Source: Branchiostoma floridae
Lineage: Eukaryota; Chordata; Leptocardii; Amphioxiformes; Branchiostomatidae
DNA: 64,000 bases
Assembly: GCF_000003815.2 (NCBI RefSeq)
Contig: NC_049997.1
Coordinates: 3,051,735 to 3,115,734 of the forward strand
Direction of reading: 5' to 3'
The stretch's first letter is position 1, and every line of letters begins with the position of its first letter. Shown piece after piece: positions 1 to 11,837 of this stretch. The translations under genes and the position numbers were made by a program. The notes beneath the pieces are model-generated. The model ran no database searches, was not told the origin of the DNA, and was given only the letters and a program-made list of their open reading frames with translations.

Positions 1-555
1 GGCCAAGGTCCATGATCTGTAATCCTAATAGATGGTTGAACATCTTGCATCGACACTGGTGCCGGTGTCGATACAAATCGACACCGGTGTCGGTGTCGAT
101 TCATTCTGACCAATCAGGGGAGCGATACCCACCTGCCTGGCCTGAATCTACGTGTTACGGCGTCATAACCAACGTGGAACGGGGCCTTCTGATTGGTCCG
201 CGGCGCCTGGCTATATGATAATACAGTTTTTACAATATTCTTCCAACAGTGACAGTCCAAGTCCTTCTTACCCCTATTCCGCAAGGAGGAGGGGGTCGGC
301 GGCAGATCTAGATGATCTACGCAAGTCTCGGACCTAGTCTCGTGCTCTCGCGAGACTATGTCACTCCGTGAACAAGATGTACTGTAAGAAATCTATGTCC
401 GGATATGTAGCTGCTACGCCTTATGGCGGTTTACCGGGTATGCAAAACAAGCAAGCAAAGATATCTAATATAGCTAATATAACTAATATTAGTTATGTAT
501 CCGTGCCCTCAAAAACTGTCACTGATGGACGAATATTGCACTTGCAGTGACGTAC

Positions 556-3500
556 CTTTCAGGAATGAACTTCTTCGGTTCGGGCCAACGTTCCGGGTCA
601 TAGTGGATCCCCTGTATGGGGACGAGAATGGTCATGCCCTTGGGTATTGACAGTCCATTCACCACGGCGTCTTCAACACAGCAGCGCGTCATGCTGGAAC
701 AAAGCAGGAAGAAATTTCACGTCTGAATAACAGTGTGAGATGACCTCACCTAGTTAGCAAACACTGGACAAAATGGATACGGATGCGGGCATATACCGAG
801 GTATTCGTTAGGTGCGGATGCGGAAGAATCCAAACAAATACGAACGAATCACAGATTCTAATAGGATACGACAAAACACTGAACAGATACGATACTGTAT
901 CCGCTAGGATGAAAAATACGAAGAGATACTATGTCGTATACAGTTGGATCCCTTACTGTTAACAAATACGAAAATGTCATTTGCTCGAATCCTTCAATTT
1001 GGAAATCTGCAATGTTCAATCTGGTCTTAAGTTTCCTTTTGCGTCATAAAAACATTTTACCCATCGGCGGGCCCACTCTTCGATAAAAGTACGTTCTGAA
1101 AATACACAAATACTAGAAGATCCCTATTCCGTATTTCTATGGATCCGCTGGCACATTTCACGGCAAAAAGGCATCAAGGATAATCTGCAGATCCTAACGA
1201 ATCTCTTTTCTGTATTTTCTATGGTTCAGATGGCCCACTTCGCGACAGAAATGTCCAGGGTCAATCTATGGATCCTAGCAAATCCTTTTCCCGTATTTTC
1301 TACGAATACGTTGCCCCACCTCACGGCAGATGGATCCTAGCAAATCCTTTTCCGTATTTTCTATGGATTCGTTGCCCACCTCACAGCAGACGGATCATAG
1401 GAAATACCCTTTCCGTATTTTCTATGGATTCGTTGCCCCACCTCACGGCAGACGGATCCTAGGAAGTACCATTTCGTATTTTCTATGGATTTGTTACCCC
1501 CACCTCTCATTTTTCACAAAAAGTACAGGTTTCGCGAAAAGAAGTCCGATTTCCGATCAGACATACACATTGTTTGTCGTAATAGTAATTTGCTCTCGAG
1601 CCAAAAAGAGCATTTTTCACAAAAAATACAGGTTTCGCGAAACAATGTCCGATTTCCTCGGAACCAACTTTATTGCATGCGGAAAAATTCCTCGACATCA
1701 GACATACACCTTGTTTGTTGAAAAATGGTAATTTGCTCCCCCGAGCCAAAAAGAGCATTTTTCACAAAAAATGCAGGTTTCGTGAAACGATGTCCGATTT
1801 TGTCGGAACCCACTTTATTGCATGCGGAACGATTCCTCAACATCAGACATACACATTTTTTGTCGAAAAATGGTAATTTGCTCTACTGAGCCAAAAAGAG
1901 CATTTTTCTAAAAAATGCAGGTTTCGTGAAACGATGTCCGATTTTGTCGGAACCCACTTTATTGCATGCGGAACGATTCCTCAACATCAGACATACACAT
2001 TTTTTGTCGAAAAATGGTAATTTGCTCTACTGAGCCAAAAAGAGCATTTTTCTAAAAAAATTCAGGTTTCGCGAAACAATGTCCGATTTCCTCGAAACCA
2101 ACTTTATTGCATGCGGAACGGTTCCTCGACACCAGACATACACATTTTTTGTCGAAAAATGGTAATTTGCTCTGCTGAGCCAAAAAGAGCATTTTTCACA
2201 AAAAGTACAGGTTTCGCGAAACGATGTATGATTTTCTCCGTACCAACTTTATTGCATGCGGAACGATTCCTCGACACCAGACATACATATTTTTTGCCGA
2301 AAAATGGTAATTTCCTCTGCTGAGCCAAAAAGAGCATTTTTCACAAAAAATACAGGGTTCGCGAAACAATGTCCGATTTCCTCGAAACCAACTTTATTGC
2401 ATGCGGAATGGTTCCTCGACATCAGACATACACATTTTTTGTCGAAAAATGGTAATTTGCTCTGCTGAGCCAAAAAGAGCATTTTTCACAAAAAATTCAG
2501 GTTTCGCGAAACAATGTCCGATTTCCTCGAAACCAACTTTATTGCATGCGGAATGGTTCCTCGACATCAGACATACACATTTTTTGTCGAAAAATGGTAA
2601 TTTCCTCTGCTGAGCCAAAAAGAGCATTTTTCACAAAAAATTCAGGTTTCGCGAAACAATGTCCGATTTCCTCGAAACCAACTTTATTGCATGCGGAATG
2701 GTTCCTCGACATCAGACATACACATTTTTTGTCGACAAATGGTAATTTCCTCTGCTGAGCCAAAAAGAGCATTTTTCACAAAAAATTCAGGTTTCGCGAA
2801 ACAATGTCCGATTTCCTCGAAACCAACTTTATTGCATGCGGAACGGTTCCTCGACATCAGACATACACCTTGTTTGTTGAAAACTATTAATTTGCTCTCC
2901 TGACCCAAAAAGAGCATTTCCATGTTCGTTGACAGCCAGGGATCCATGTATATACGACAGCGTATTCCTTGTGTGTTATAATTCCAGCAGCTACAGTGTC
3001 GCATCTGTTCGGTACTTTGGCGTATCCTTTAGAATCTGGGATTCGTTCGTATTTGTTCGGAATCTTCCGCATCCACATTTGAGAGATTTGACGGATACCT
3101 TGGTATCTGCCGGGATCCGTACCCATCCGTACGCTGTAGAAAGGCTATAAATGGCTAAATGAAATATAACAAAATACACAGGATTCGAGTGTTTAATTGT
3201 ATTAAAGCTACAAGTGACAAGTAGAATCTTTAGAAAGGCGTCCTAACAGAAATTCTGCCTGCGCCTATCGAACGGTTTAATACACTTCTCCCGGCCATTC
3301 AGCGTCGATCTGGTAAAATAATAGTAACTTGTTGCTTGTTTCATGTGTTTTGTCCGGGTCAAATGCGTGTCACAGCCACTGTGCTTTTTAAATGTAAATT
3401 TATTCGGTGTTAATTGGTCAACAAGCAATCAGCACCAACGGGGGGCAGGTCTCCGTTCGGGCCAGATGAGAGTCATGTGACAGGGAGTACCCAATGACAG

Positions 3501-6500
3501 GCAAGTCTGGGGATTTCAAATGTACCGTTATGCGAGACGAAGCAAGCATTTTCCGGGCCTCTGTTGCGAGAGGAGAAGAAATGGAGAAAGTTTGGACCTG
3601 TTTTACCTCTGAAGTTCTGGTCGGGACTTTGCTTTCCAGCTGGGACCCCGCCGACCCAAAGAACGCCAAGCTATATGCGCTAGGATGCCTGGATTCTGTA
3701 CAAAGTTGATGAGGCGGATTATGTTGGAGATTTGTGCCAACATAAGGTCACGGAATGGTAAATTCACTTTGAGCCGAGATTGCAAGGTGAACAAACTTTG
3801 CGACCTATCCAACACAACTCATATGGATCGGACTGCGCAAATCTCAGTGGATTATTCCTCCTTCCGTAGCCTGTTGGAACCGTGTGCTCTTTTTAATAAC
3901 TACCCCTGGTCCCGGCCCCGGAGTGTCGCTGGACAATGGGGTCTGAGTTGGACCAATTGGTTGGACACAGCACAGAATCGTGAATCATTTTGAAATTGCA
4001 CAGTCACTGCGATTGATCCCAATGCCATCGACGTTAACTACAAGTTTTGAATAAAAGGCCGCAAAATTATATACCTGGATATAAGAGTATATGGATATTT
4101 CCGATCCAACCAAATGCGAAACCTGTATTCCCACTTATTTGCTACGTATACTTTTCTTGGATCCCATTCAAGAAAATCCGAAATCTGAATTGTTCCGTAG
4201 GTATGTACTATCTAAACTTAGACAAAATACGGGGGATACAGCTTTCGGATTTGGTTAGGATCCGGGAAAATCCGCATTTCGTATCTGCATAAACGTATCC
4301 AAAATACGGGCGGATACAGCTTTCGGATTTGGTTAGAATCCGAGAGAGTCCGAATTTCATATCTACGTATACGTAGCAAATACGTTTGGGATTTGGTTAG
4401 TATACGGAAAAATACCGACGTTTCGACGTGTTCTCCGCGGTAAGGATACGAAAAAATACCAATAGGATCCACTACCGTATTTGCAAAAAATACGGATTTC
4501 GTATTTTTCCGTGTTTAATTAGTCCGGATTCGAGAAAATCCGAAATTTCGGATCCGTAACAGATTCCGCTCGCATCTGTCCGTAAACGATCGTATCCTTC
4601 AAGGATACGGAAAGATAACGGCCCGGATTTGACTGCATTTGAACCCATTTTTTCCAGTGAAAGTCTTCAACCATACTGAATACTGGATTAGCCAAGTGTA
4701 ACTTCCCGCTTGTACATTGAGGCTGTACAATGTTATGTTTGGTATTATGGGAAAATACCCTTCCATTGTAAATACAAAGAAATGTATAAATTTCAAAGTA
4801 CAGATTCTAAAGTAGCTTCTTTGGAAAGATTTTTTGAATTAGTTAGAACGGGTTCATCATAAGAAAGAAATGTCAAAAGGTTAAGAAATAATTTTTGAAA
4901 AAGGGGAACGCTTAACTGTGATCTTGTGAATTAGGAACACTCGCTTACAAACTGTTCTAGAATTTTAGTCAGATTTTTGTCTTTATATTTCTATACCTCA
5001 GCCGTATGTTTTTACTTTGTATGTTATTGTACTTACACATTAGCACCCGGTGGGTACAGTCGAAGTGTTTCCATTATGCACATCTCCAGATAGGTCAGCT
5101 GACCGAGGGCCTCATTGTCAATATCATCCTACAATGAGTGAATGAATTACTAAATGGAGGAATTAAAAAAGGTAAAGCAATGATATACATGAAAGTACGA
5201 GGTAAATTATGATGAAGCAGCCATATCAAGATATCTCAAACGTTTTTATATCACGAGTTTACACATGCACACATAAAAGTACATGGCTCAGCGCGGTGTG
5301 CTAAACATGTACAGTAGAAGCCGTTTAATTATATAATTTCACCGCCTACTTGCCAGCGCATGTCGTGCAATTATCCGGCTGGTGCAATAATACGAAGTTA
5401 TCCAGCTTGACCGCACCAGTTTGGGATTCTGTGCAGTTAACAGAAGTGTGCGTCAATCCGTTGTGCAATTAACAGGCTTCTATTGTATATACCTTTCCTT
5501 CCATGACGTCATCCACCTCCCGAATGACGTTATCCTGTGCCTCCTGGTTCAGAGCGAGGTTGTACATGGTGTAGGCCATGGTGAGGGAGGTTGTGTCATA
5601 CCCGGCCAGGAAGAACAGGATGCCGTTGGACACCACGTCGGCTTTGGTTAGAGCTAGGTAACGGTAGGTAGGTAAATGTAGTCCCAATTGTCCCACAGCA
5701 TTTTAAGACCGTAGGGACAGTCGGCTTTGGTTAGAGCTAGACAGACCAAGAAAAAGAAAGGAAAACTCTAATGCTACCTAACCTTAGCTGTGGGGTACAA
5801 CATATCCGTTGTTTTAAAAACAACAAAGTACGCAGGGTTATCAAGACGACGCACTGTACAATATCTTGAAAATAACTAACATTCCAACTTGAAACCACTG
5901 TCCGTTGGCGGACATAGGTTACCCCGTGGATGAAAATGAACTACCGTTAGACTGAATGGATATCTATGAATAGTTCCATTAAATTGGTTCATACAAACTT
6001 AGTCACGTTTATGGGCACATTTTTCTCAATGAAGCGCCATCTAGCAATGGGAAGTAGTATACCAGTCATTACTGACAAGGAATTTTTTTTGGATGTCAAC
6101 AAAAGAATGACATCGTCAATTTGAAACATCAAATCAAGTTATTTGAAAGAAATAGCCACGCTGAAATATCAATGAAAGGTGATTTCAGCATGCAGTGTTA
6201 AAGTCATGATGCGATTAATCAATGTAGGTGTAGATATCAAGTTCAACCCACCTTTTCTCTGACCTTGAACCTTGACCTCTCCCATGTCTTCTTTGTCTTC
6301 TTCCTTCTCTTTGTGAGCATTCGCCATCAGTTGCATGAAGTCCACTCGTTCCTGCACAAAGAAGAATGCAAACATCTAATTACAACATACAAATTGGACA
6401 CAATGCTGTGTAGGAAAATCATTAATTAATGAATAAATAGATAAATAAATAAATAAATTATTCATTAATTAATGAACCAATTCAATCATTTATTCATTCA

Positions 6501-9500
6501 ATCGTTCATTCATTGCATCAGAACTAGGGCTGGGTACCGGTACAGAAAATTCAGGTCCAGGTCCGGTTCAGGTCCAGAGGATCAGGTCCGGACCTGAACC
6601 TGGACCTGATTCAGTATGACTCATACCAATGGTCCATTTCATTACAAAGAAATCTGTTTGGTGAAGTATTAGACTTACACTGGCGTTTTAAAATCCTACA
6701 ACGCTAACTGCAACTGTACGATTGGCTGTAAAACTCGGTAGAAATTACTTTAAACTCTACTCTACTTCACTCTTGTTATTTTCTTCCACCTGCAAGCGCC
6801 AAAACGTGTAAATGCCTGATAAAATAATCTGTTAATTTTCTAATCGGTCCAACATCCGGTCTACCTAATTTTTTCAGGTCCGGTTATCTGGACCGGTCCA
6901 ATAAGAAAAACCGGTTTTGTACCGGTACGCTGTACCGATACCCAGCCCTAATCAGAACAAATCATTACTCACGATTCCACCATGATGACGCATAGCCATC
7001 AGCTGGTCGAAAACGCTCTCGAAGAACTTGTAGGACTTCTTAGGGAAGAAGTCCCAGTTTATGGCCTCCAAGATGGGCTTCATGATTTTCGGGAAGCAAA
7101 CTGCAGAAAGTAAGAAAGATATAGTATGCTGTAGTATATTCCCAGCTGAGTGCCCCGCGAACTATAGAAGCAGAAATTTTCTTTGTATTTTCATTTTCTT
7201 TCGGAATTTTCATTTTCGTGGACATTTTCATTTTCTGTATGCATTGCGATTAATCCACCTATTACACGCCGAAATGAGCAGTAAGATCAGTTGATATAAA
7301 AAGGTTAGCACAGTCACAATAGGTCAAATAAGACTGTAAAAGAATTTTGTACATATGGGCCACCGTGCATAAAACGTGTCGAGTAAGTTTTTTCTTTGTT
7401 GCTGAAAGAAAAAAAAATTAAAGATGGCTTACTGAACAGCCACACCACCGGGTTCTTGAAGTCGAACTTCAATCCCTGCTTTCCGTGGATCACGAACGGG
7501 TCCTCAGGGTTCCCCTGGGAGTCTATCTCAGTACCAAACGCTGTGCTGGCGATGGCATCCATGGTAAAACCCCCAGTCAGTCTGGAAAGCNNNNNNNNNN
7601 NNNNNNNNNNNNNNNNNNNNNNNNNNNNNNNNNNNNNNNNNNNNNNNNNNNNNNNNNNNNNNNNNNNNNNNNNNNNNNNNNNNNNNNNNNGTAGGGCGCG
7701 AGACACGAAGAATTGTACAAAATACAAAGCCAGATAAAAACGCCTAAAAAAACGTCGAGAAACAGCCTGAGCCAAACCTGTTTGGAGAGTAGCGCAATGC
7801 GTTCTTTTACGTGTAAAGTATATTTGTAATCATATGTCTATTTTACTGCATATATTAGTGATCAAAAACTATCTTGTTAGAGAGACATGTTTTTTTAATG
7901 ACAGACTTACTCTCTTGCTTTAAAGGGTTTGCCGGTCTTTGCGGATTCACCGACTTTTTCTGCAAGTATGTTTGCACAACGATTCAGTTGTTCTAACATC
8001 TGAAACATAAAAACAAGCTTTCGTTAGCAGAAATGCTTAGCTCCAATTCGATTTTTCGTTTAGCTTTGATGACTGCCTTTTGCCGAACGTTAAAAAAACA
8101 TTTGTCACCGCCCGGGATCGAACCGGGGACCTTGCGCGTGTGAGGCGCACGTGATAACCACTACACTACGGTGACTTAGCACGAGTTGTTGAGAAGATGT
8201 CATATCAGTTCTATTGCTATGTGTACAGTACTTTTAGAAGCCATGTTTTAGATTAGTATTGGAAGTCATGTCACCATATGTATTTATCCAAACCTTTATA
8301 GTTGTACCAGTTGTACCACGTACCAGTTTGAGTTTGCCGCTGCTGAAGGCAGGTGTGAGTGTGGTCCTCACGTTCTTCCAGTCCTCACCACTCAGGTTGA
8401 TGAGGTATCGGCCTTGCGGTGTGGTCCTGAGAGTCATGCTTTCAGGCTATTGACAACAATAAATGTTACGTCAGAAAGCCTGAGCTAGTCCACCATACTT
8501 TTTAACGTCAAGTCGTCTATGAATCCTTCAAAAGTCGTTATTCCTCATTATGCAAACTAAAGGAGTGGAAAAAAAGAGATTTCTGACAACAAAGTGGAAG
8601 ACACAATAGTCTCCCAAATATAGAAAGTTAGGAATGAAAACAGTGACATAACGCATGTGGACACTGTAACAATAAACGTGAATAGCCAACTCACATTGCG
8701 ACGCGAAAACTTGTGAAACTGCTTGACGAAAATCTCACGTAACATCTCCGGATCAGAAACCATCAGGACTGGGTTTGATCCCGAAAATACCCTGTAGGCA
8801 CAATAGTTTTCGAACGTTATTACGGCATCAATTGTATCCGCCATTTACAGAAAAAAAACATGCGGCGTTCTCTCTATGAACCTCTTTGCCTCACTGTCTA
8901 TCCGTCTGTCCACCTGTCTTTCTTTCTCTCGGTAGAATTTGAAGCGTTTACTTTGAGACAAAGCGCACTGATTTCCCGACAGGTAGTAATACAATACGGC
9001 TTCGCTTCGATTCCCTTTCTAGTCAAACACAGAATGTCACCTCTACTCTTATTCATAAGTGCGATGGGCAATTCTAAGTGTTGAGGTTCATGCCTACGGC
9101 TAACGCTTCAAGCTCCTTCTTGAACAACGCCGCCAGGATTAGGTCACCATCCTGGGATCCATACGTGTATCTTTGAGTATCTTTCATCCAAATAACCACT
9201 AGTACCGTATTTAACTCAAGAAGCCCCATGTTTTAACCAGTCTAAAACAAATTTATGAAAGATAAGCTGCACAGTAATTTGAATGGTACCTACCCATACA
9301 CCTCTCCATATTGTCGCATCATCTGAACTTGGTAGTCTGGAGCCCAGAAACCCTGGGAAAGAAAATGATTTTCTTCATGGTCATTAATCAATAACTTGTA
9401 TGTACAGTATGGTTGAAATGTACATAAAACTTTTACAGAAATAGAGCCCTAAACTGAAGACATATCAATAAAAGAATAAACCGACAGAACCATGCCATCA

Positions 9501-11837
9501 CTTTATAACCATTGGATAACTGAATTCACAAACAATAACCCTGTTAAATTGACATCCCAGTTCCTTCCAAATTCCTCCATAGGACAGGCAACTTCAGAAG
9601 CAATTCCCTAGGGAATGCATTCGTGCAATTCTTAAAATTCTTTCAAAGCGATCGTAATACTTGAATGAATGGCTCCGACCCTGAGGCGTCGCAAAAAATA
9701 ATGAGTACAAAGACATACATTTCAGCAAAACAAGGAGCGATTTTTATTATATTGGGGGCACGTAGCGGCTTCATTCGGTACTGCAATGGAAAACAGGTTT
9801 TTTGTTTGTTTGAGGACGCTTTTCTTTGGCGTCATGAGGGAAAAGACAATGGTTCTGCATAAATAATATAGAGAACACTTATTTCCAACAAAGGTACACC
9901 ATAGCGGAACTTACCAGTATTTATGCTGTTTTAAATAATCAGTGTCTAGACTTACCCGTATCATCTGCCCGAAGAAGTCGCCGATGACGGGCCATGGTCG
10001 CGGTCCGGGGACACCCATCTTCTTAAACAGCGACAGGGGGCGGATATAGTACCTTTGTGGGGCCAAAAATAACAATTGCAACAAACTCAGAGAAAGAAAG
10101 CAATTGTTCACATACATCGTTCACGTAGTGTAAGAAGGTATAGATTGACCAGACGTTTAACAGCCCTTTTCGTGGGAAACCTATTTTCAAAATGGGCTAA
10201 GATTCTCTAATGTGCAGAGAAGGAGTTTCCGCCCAGTACCAAAATACCTTAGCCCAGTCTTGAATCAATCCCCCCCCCCCCATCTCTGACACAATAAAGG
10301 ACAGCGCTAGGAATGAGGCTCGATAGCTCCAGAACTTAACAAATCTCACTGTTAAACTCTTCTATATATATAGATCTAGGTTAGTTGTGTTAAGTTTTTG
10401 GCGTGCAGAATTTGACGCATGGTCTTAACAAGAAACGGGACCAAACTTGAACTTACATGTCATGATCATTTTATTCGTAAAATAAAACAAGTCACGGTGT
10501 AACAGCGTTCCCAGGAATTGTTGTTGCGATATCGCGAGCTTTGCACTCCGTAATTTAGCACAGGAGTTCGTCTCGTACAAGGTCCAGTCAAGGGGCCATT
10601 TTTAGACGACAGGGATCAACTTCCCTATGGTTTTATTCGGTTTAAATGTTATCCTTACAGTTGGCTCTCTTCGCCAATGATTCACCCTATGTTTGCCGAA
10701 TTCTACTATTTCTAGCGGTTACCGATTTGAACGGCCTTAGTGGTCATTACCAGCTGAGCTGAGATTTACTATGTTGGTTGCATTTTCCTTTAAGATTACT
10801 GTAAATGCAGAAACTTTCGCGGTGTTTAAATGTTCGCTGTGGCCGCTTCACCGCGAACGTAAAACAACCACGAACATGTTTCCATGGTAGTATAAGAGAC
10901 TAAACAGTGCATGGTGCTACCGCGAACCTAAAACCACCGCGAAAAGTCCTTTTTCCCGTTACCGCGATATTAAATCCCCGCGAACTTCAATGCATTAACA
11001 GTATCTATCCATGACCCCTGTGTTTGACATAAACGTCTCCGAAGGACATCTGGAATACAGATGTGACACTAACATTGGCACACATATCGGTGCTCTTGGT
11101 CTTCGGACGTGCGTCGGCTGCGAAAACAGCCTTAAACCTTAACACGGGGGCGCGGCTATTCAACTTGTGCAACAGCATGTAAAGGTGGGGTCACACATGC
11201 GTATATATTCAAGTCCGTTTGAGGTGCGTATGAAGCTCTTAGTCTCTACCAGGCTCCACAGGTCGCGGGAAAAATAGTACAAATTGGACAAATATAGATA
11301 CACGTACACAACATGCCAGATGAGTTAGCGTTTGGTGAAGTATGGTTAGCAACCCAACTAACTCGTCCGACATGTTACCTGTTTACGTTTGTCCAATTTC
11401 TATTATTTTTACAACGACCTGTGGAGCCTGGTGGAGGCAAATACTCCCATGCGCGCCTCATACGGACTTAAATATATACGCAGGTGTGAACCCACCTTTA
11501 CAACGGCATTGCGTATCTAAAGCTGTTTGACAACAAAGGAATCAATTATATTTCTCAACAGTCAGCGGCTAATTCAATAACAGAGACAGTACTGGGCAAG
11601 TCTTGGTTTCATCAAGCCGAAGTGCGCACACACGTACAGTATATGTTTACATTAAAATTCAGGTCGTTTCTTCTGCCGGAAGTTTACAGTAAGTACGGTC
11701 ACGTACGCATAGCTGCCTGACCCCAGCTACTTGGGACCCACTTTATACAATAGTACGTGTACTTACAGATAAAACAGGATCGGCAGAATTCCCGCCAAAA
11801 TCCACGTCAGGGGGATACCTGATATCTCCAGGTTCAT
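556..11837 (-). CDS. CYP3-clan cytochrome P450, 12 of about 13 exons (3' end off window)
   Basis: Predicted ER-anchored haem monooxygenase. Exons, 5' to 3' on the minus strand: 11837-11767, 10052-9956, 9352-9294, 8791-8695, 8446-8324, 7999-7911, 7581-7433, 7100-6973, 6351-6252, 5653-5493, 5128-5037, 693-556. All joins are GT-AG and phase-consistent, giving 1304 nt (434 codons plus 2 nt). Seen: N-terminal hydrophobic anchor (about residues 7-24), proline hinge PGPRPWPVIG (39-48), helix-C WKNVR (131-135), I-helix AGYDTT (321-326), K-helix ETLR (378-381) and the region ending FIPER (431-435). The sequence pattern matches the CYP3/CYP5 group, usually about 500 aa. The missing 65-70 residues with the haem cysteine should lie left of base 1. 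Intron 11 is 4.3 kb and full of repeats. The N gap at 7591-7690 lies in intron 6 and removes no coding sequence from this model. Start ATG chosen because it opens the membrane anchor and splices in phase to exon 2. Confidence 0.9.
1116..1508. repeat. about 62-bp tandem repeat (roughly 5-6 degenerate units)
   Basis: Units contain GGATCCTAGCAAATCC followed by CGTATTTTCTATGGATTCGT and CCACCTCACGGCAGA. Clear unit starts are near 1268, 1331, 1391 and 1454, and more degenerate copies run back to about 1116. It lies inside the inverted-repeat element, immediately before the 145-bp satellite. Confidence 0.75.
1509..2925. repeat. 145-bp satellite array, about 10 units
   Basis: The motif CATTTTTCACAAAAA recurs at about 1509, 1611, 1757, 1901, 2045, 2190, 2335, 2480, 2625, 2770 and 2915. 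The period is 144-146 bp apart from a short first unit of 102 bp. The middle units are nearly identical and the edge units more diverged. Every unit carries open frames of about 70-77 codons on both strands. Because 145 is not a multiple of three, no frame is continuous, and I regard these frames as by-products of the repeat. Confidence 0.9.
3140..4990. other. Intron 11 remainder; degenerate 78-bp repeats near 4.2-4.6 kb
   Basis: No gene is seen. Between about 4200 and 4600 there are degenerate repeats rich in GGATTTGGTTAG and AATACGGA, with GCTTTCGGATTTGGTTAG at about 4241 and again 78 bp later at 4319. Similar AATACG/CGTATT words occur in the inverted-repeat element at 0.8-3.1 kb, so this may be a decayed relative. 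Confidence 0.5.
5312..5485. mobile_element. Tc1/mariner-type MITE with TA target duplication
   Basis: The ends are imperfect inverted repeats (CAGTAGAAGCC.GTTTAATT and AATTAACAGGCTTCTATTG). The element is flanked by TA at 5310-5311 and 5486-5487. It is 174 bp with no coding capacity. It lies in intron 10 of the CYP3-type gene, and its edge is about 6 nt from the splice donor of exon 10 (exon edge at 5493). Confidence 0.7.
6418..6500. repeat. Degenerate tetranucleotide (AAAT/ATTC) microsatellite
   Basis: A run of AATAAATA-type units is followed by TTCATTCA-type units, inside intron 8 of the CYP3-type gene. Confidence 0.7.
6525..6950. mobile_element. hAT-type MITE with perfect 8-bp target duplication
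   Basis: The ends are TAGGGCTGGGTACCGGTACA and the inverted partner ending CCCAGCCCTA. The flanks are the identical octamer ATCAGAAC at 6517-6524 and 6951-6958. An 8-bp duplication with short inverted termini is the hallmark of hAT insertions. The 426-bp body has internal GGTCCGGACCTGAACC-type palindromes and no transposase. It sits in intron 8 of the CYP3-type gene. Confidence 0.85.
7591..7690. other. Assembly gap (100 N)
   Basis: Exactly 100 N, the convention for a gap of unknown size. It lies in intron 6 of the CYP3-type gene, beginning about 9 nt from the acceptor of exon 7. Confidence 0.98.
8103..8175 (-). tRNA. tRNA-Val (anticodon CAC)
   Basis: On the minus strand a 73-nt cloverleaf folds with a 7-bp acceptor stem (GTCACCG with CGGTGAC) and discriminator A. 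The D-arm contains TAGTGTAGTGGTTATCA (A box), the anticodon loop CTCACAC gives CAC, and the T-arm is GGTTCGATCCC (B box). It closely resembles animal tRNA-Val(CAC). No intron and no encoded CCA, as expected. It lies in intron 5 of the CYP3-type gene on the same strand and would be transcribed independently by RNA polymerase III. Confidence 0.93.
10797..11003. mobile_element. MITE, TACTGTAAATGCA family, copy 1
   Basis: A 207-bp element with inverted ends TACTGTAAATGCA and TGCATTAACAGTA and internal CGCGGT/ACCGCG repeats. A second copy lies at 41295-41506 in the opposite internal orientation. It sits in intron 1 of the CYP3-type gene and has no coding capacity. Confidence 0.75.
11181..11499. 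mobile_element. MITE with about 50-bp inverted ends (AAAGGTGGG family), copy 1
   Basis: The left end AAAGGTGGGGTCACACATGC is matched by the inverted right end GCAGGTGTGAACCCACCTTT. The inverted match continues inward for about 50 bp, including ATATATTCAAGTCCGT. A nested inner inverted repeat (CTCTACCAGGCTCCACAGGTCG with CGACCTGTGGAGCCTGGTGGAG) is shared with the MITE at 55182-55310. A second copy at 20577-21475 is interrupted by a LINE fragment. Confidence 0.75.

Larger units (their letters stand above)
772..3130. mobile_element. 2.4-kb inverted-repeat element carrying internal satellite, in CYP3-type intron 11
   Basis: The segment at about 772-985 is the diverged reverse complement of about 2918-3130. 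Shared stretches run in mirrored order, for example GCGGAAGA.TCC, AACAAATACGAACGAATC and GTCGTATA.AC..GGATCCC. Between these roughly 210-bp inverted termini lie 62-bp and 145-bp tandem repeats and no recognisable transposase. This fits a non-autonomous foldback/MITE-like DNA transposon. I could not identify a clear target-site duplication. Confidence 0.6.

Noticed and set aside
1509..2925. CRISPR-like array
   Set aside because: Regular period, but there are no unique spacers between short identical repeats: the whole 145-bp unit repeats. The genome is also eukaryotic.
2104..3004. Repeated open frames of 70-106 codons on both strands
   Set aside because: They coincide exactly with the 145-bp satellite period and change frame with each unit, so they reflect the repeat rather than genes.
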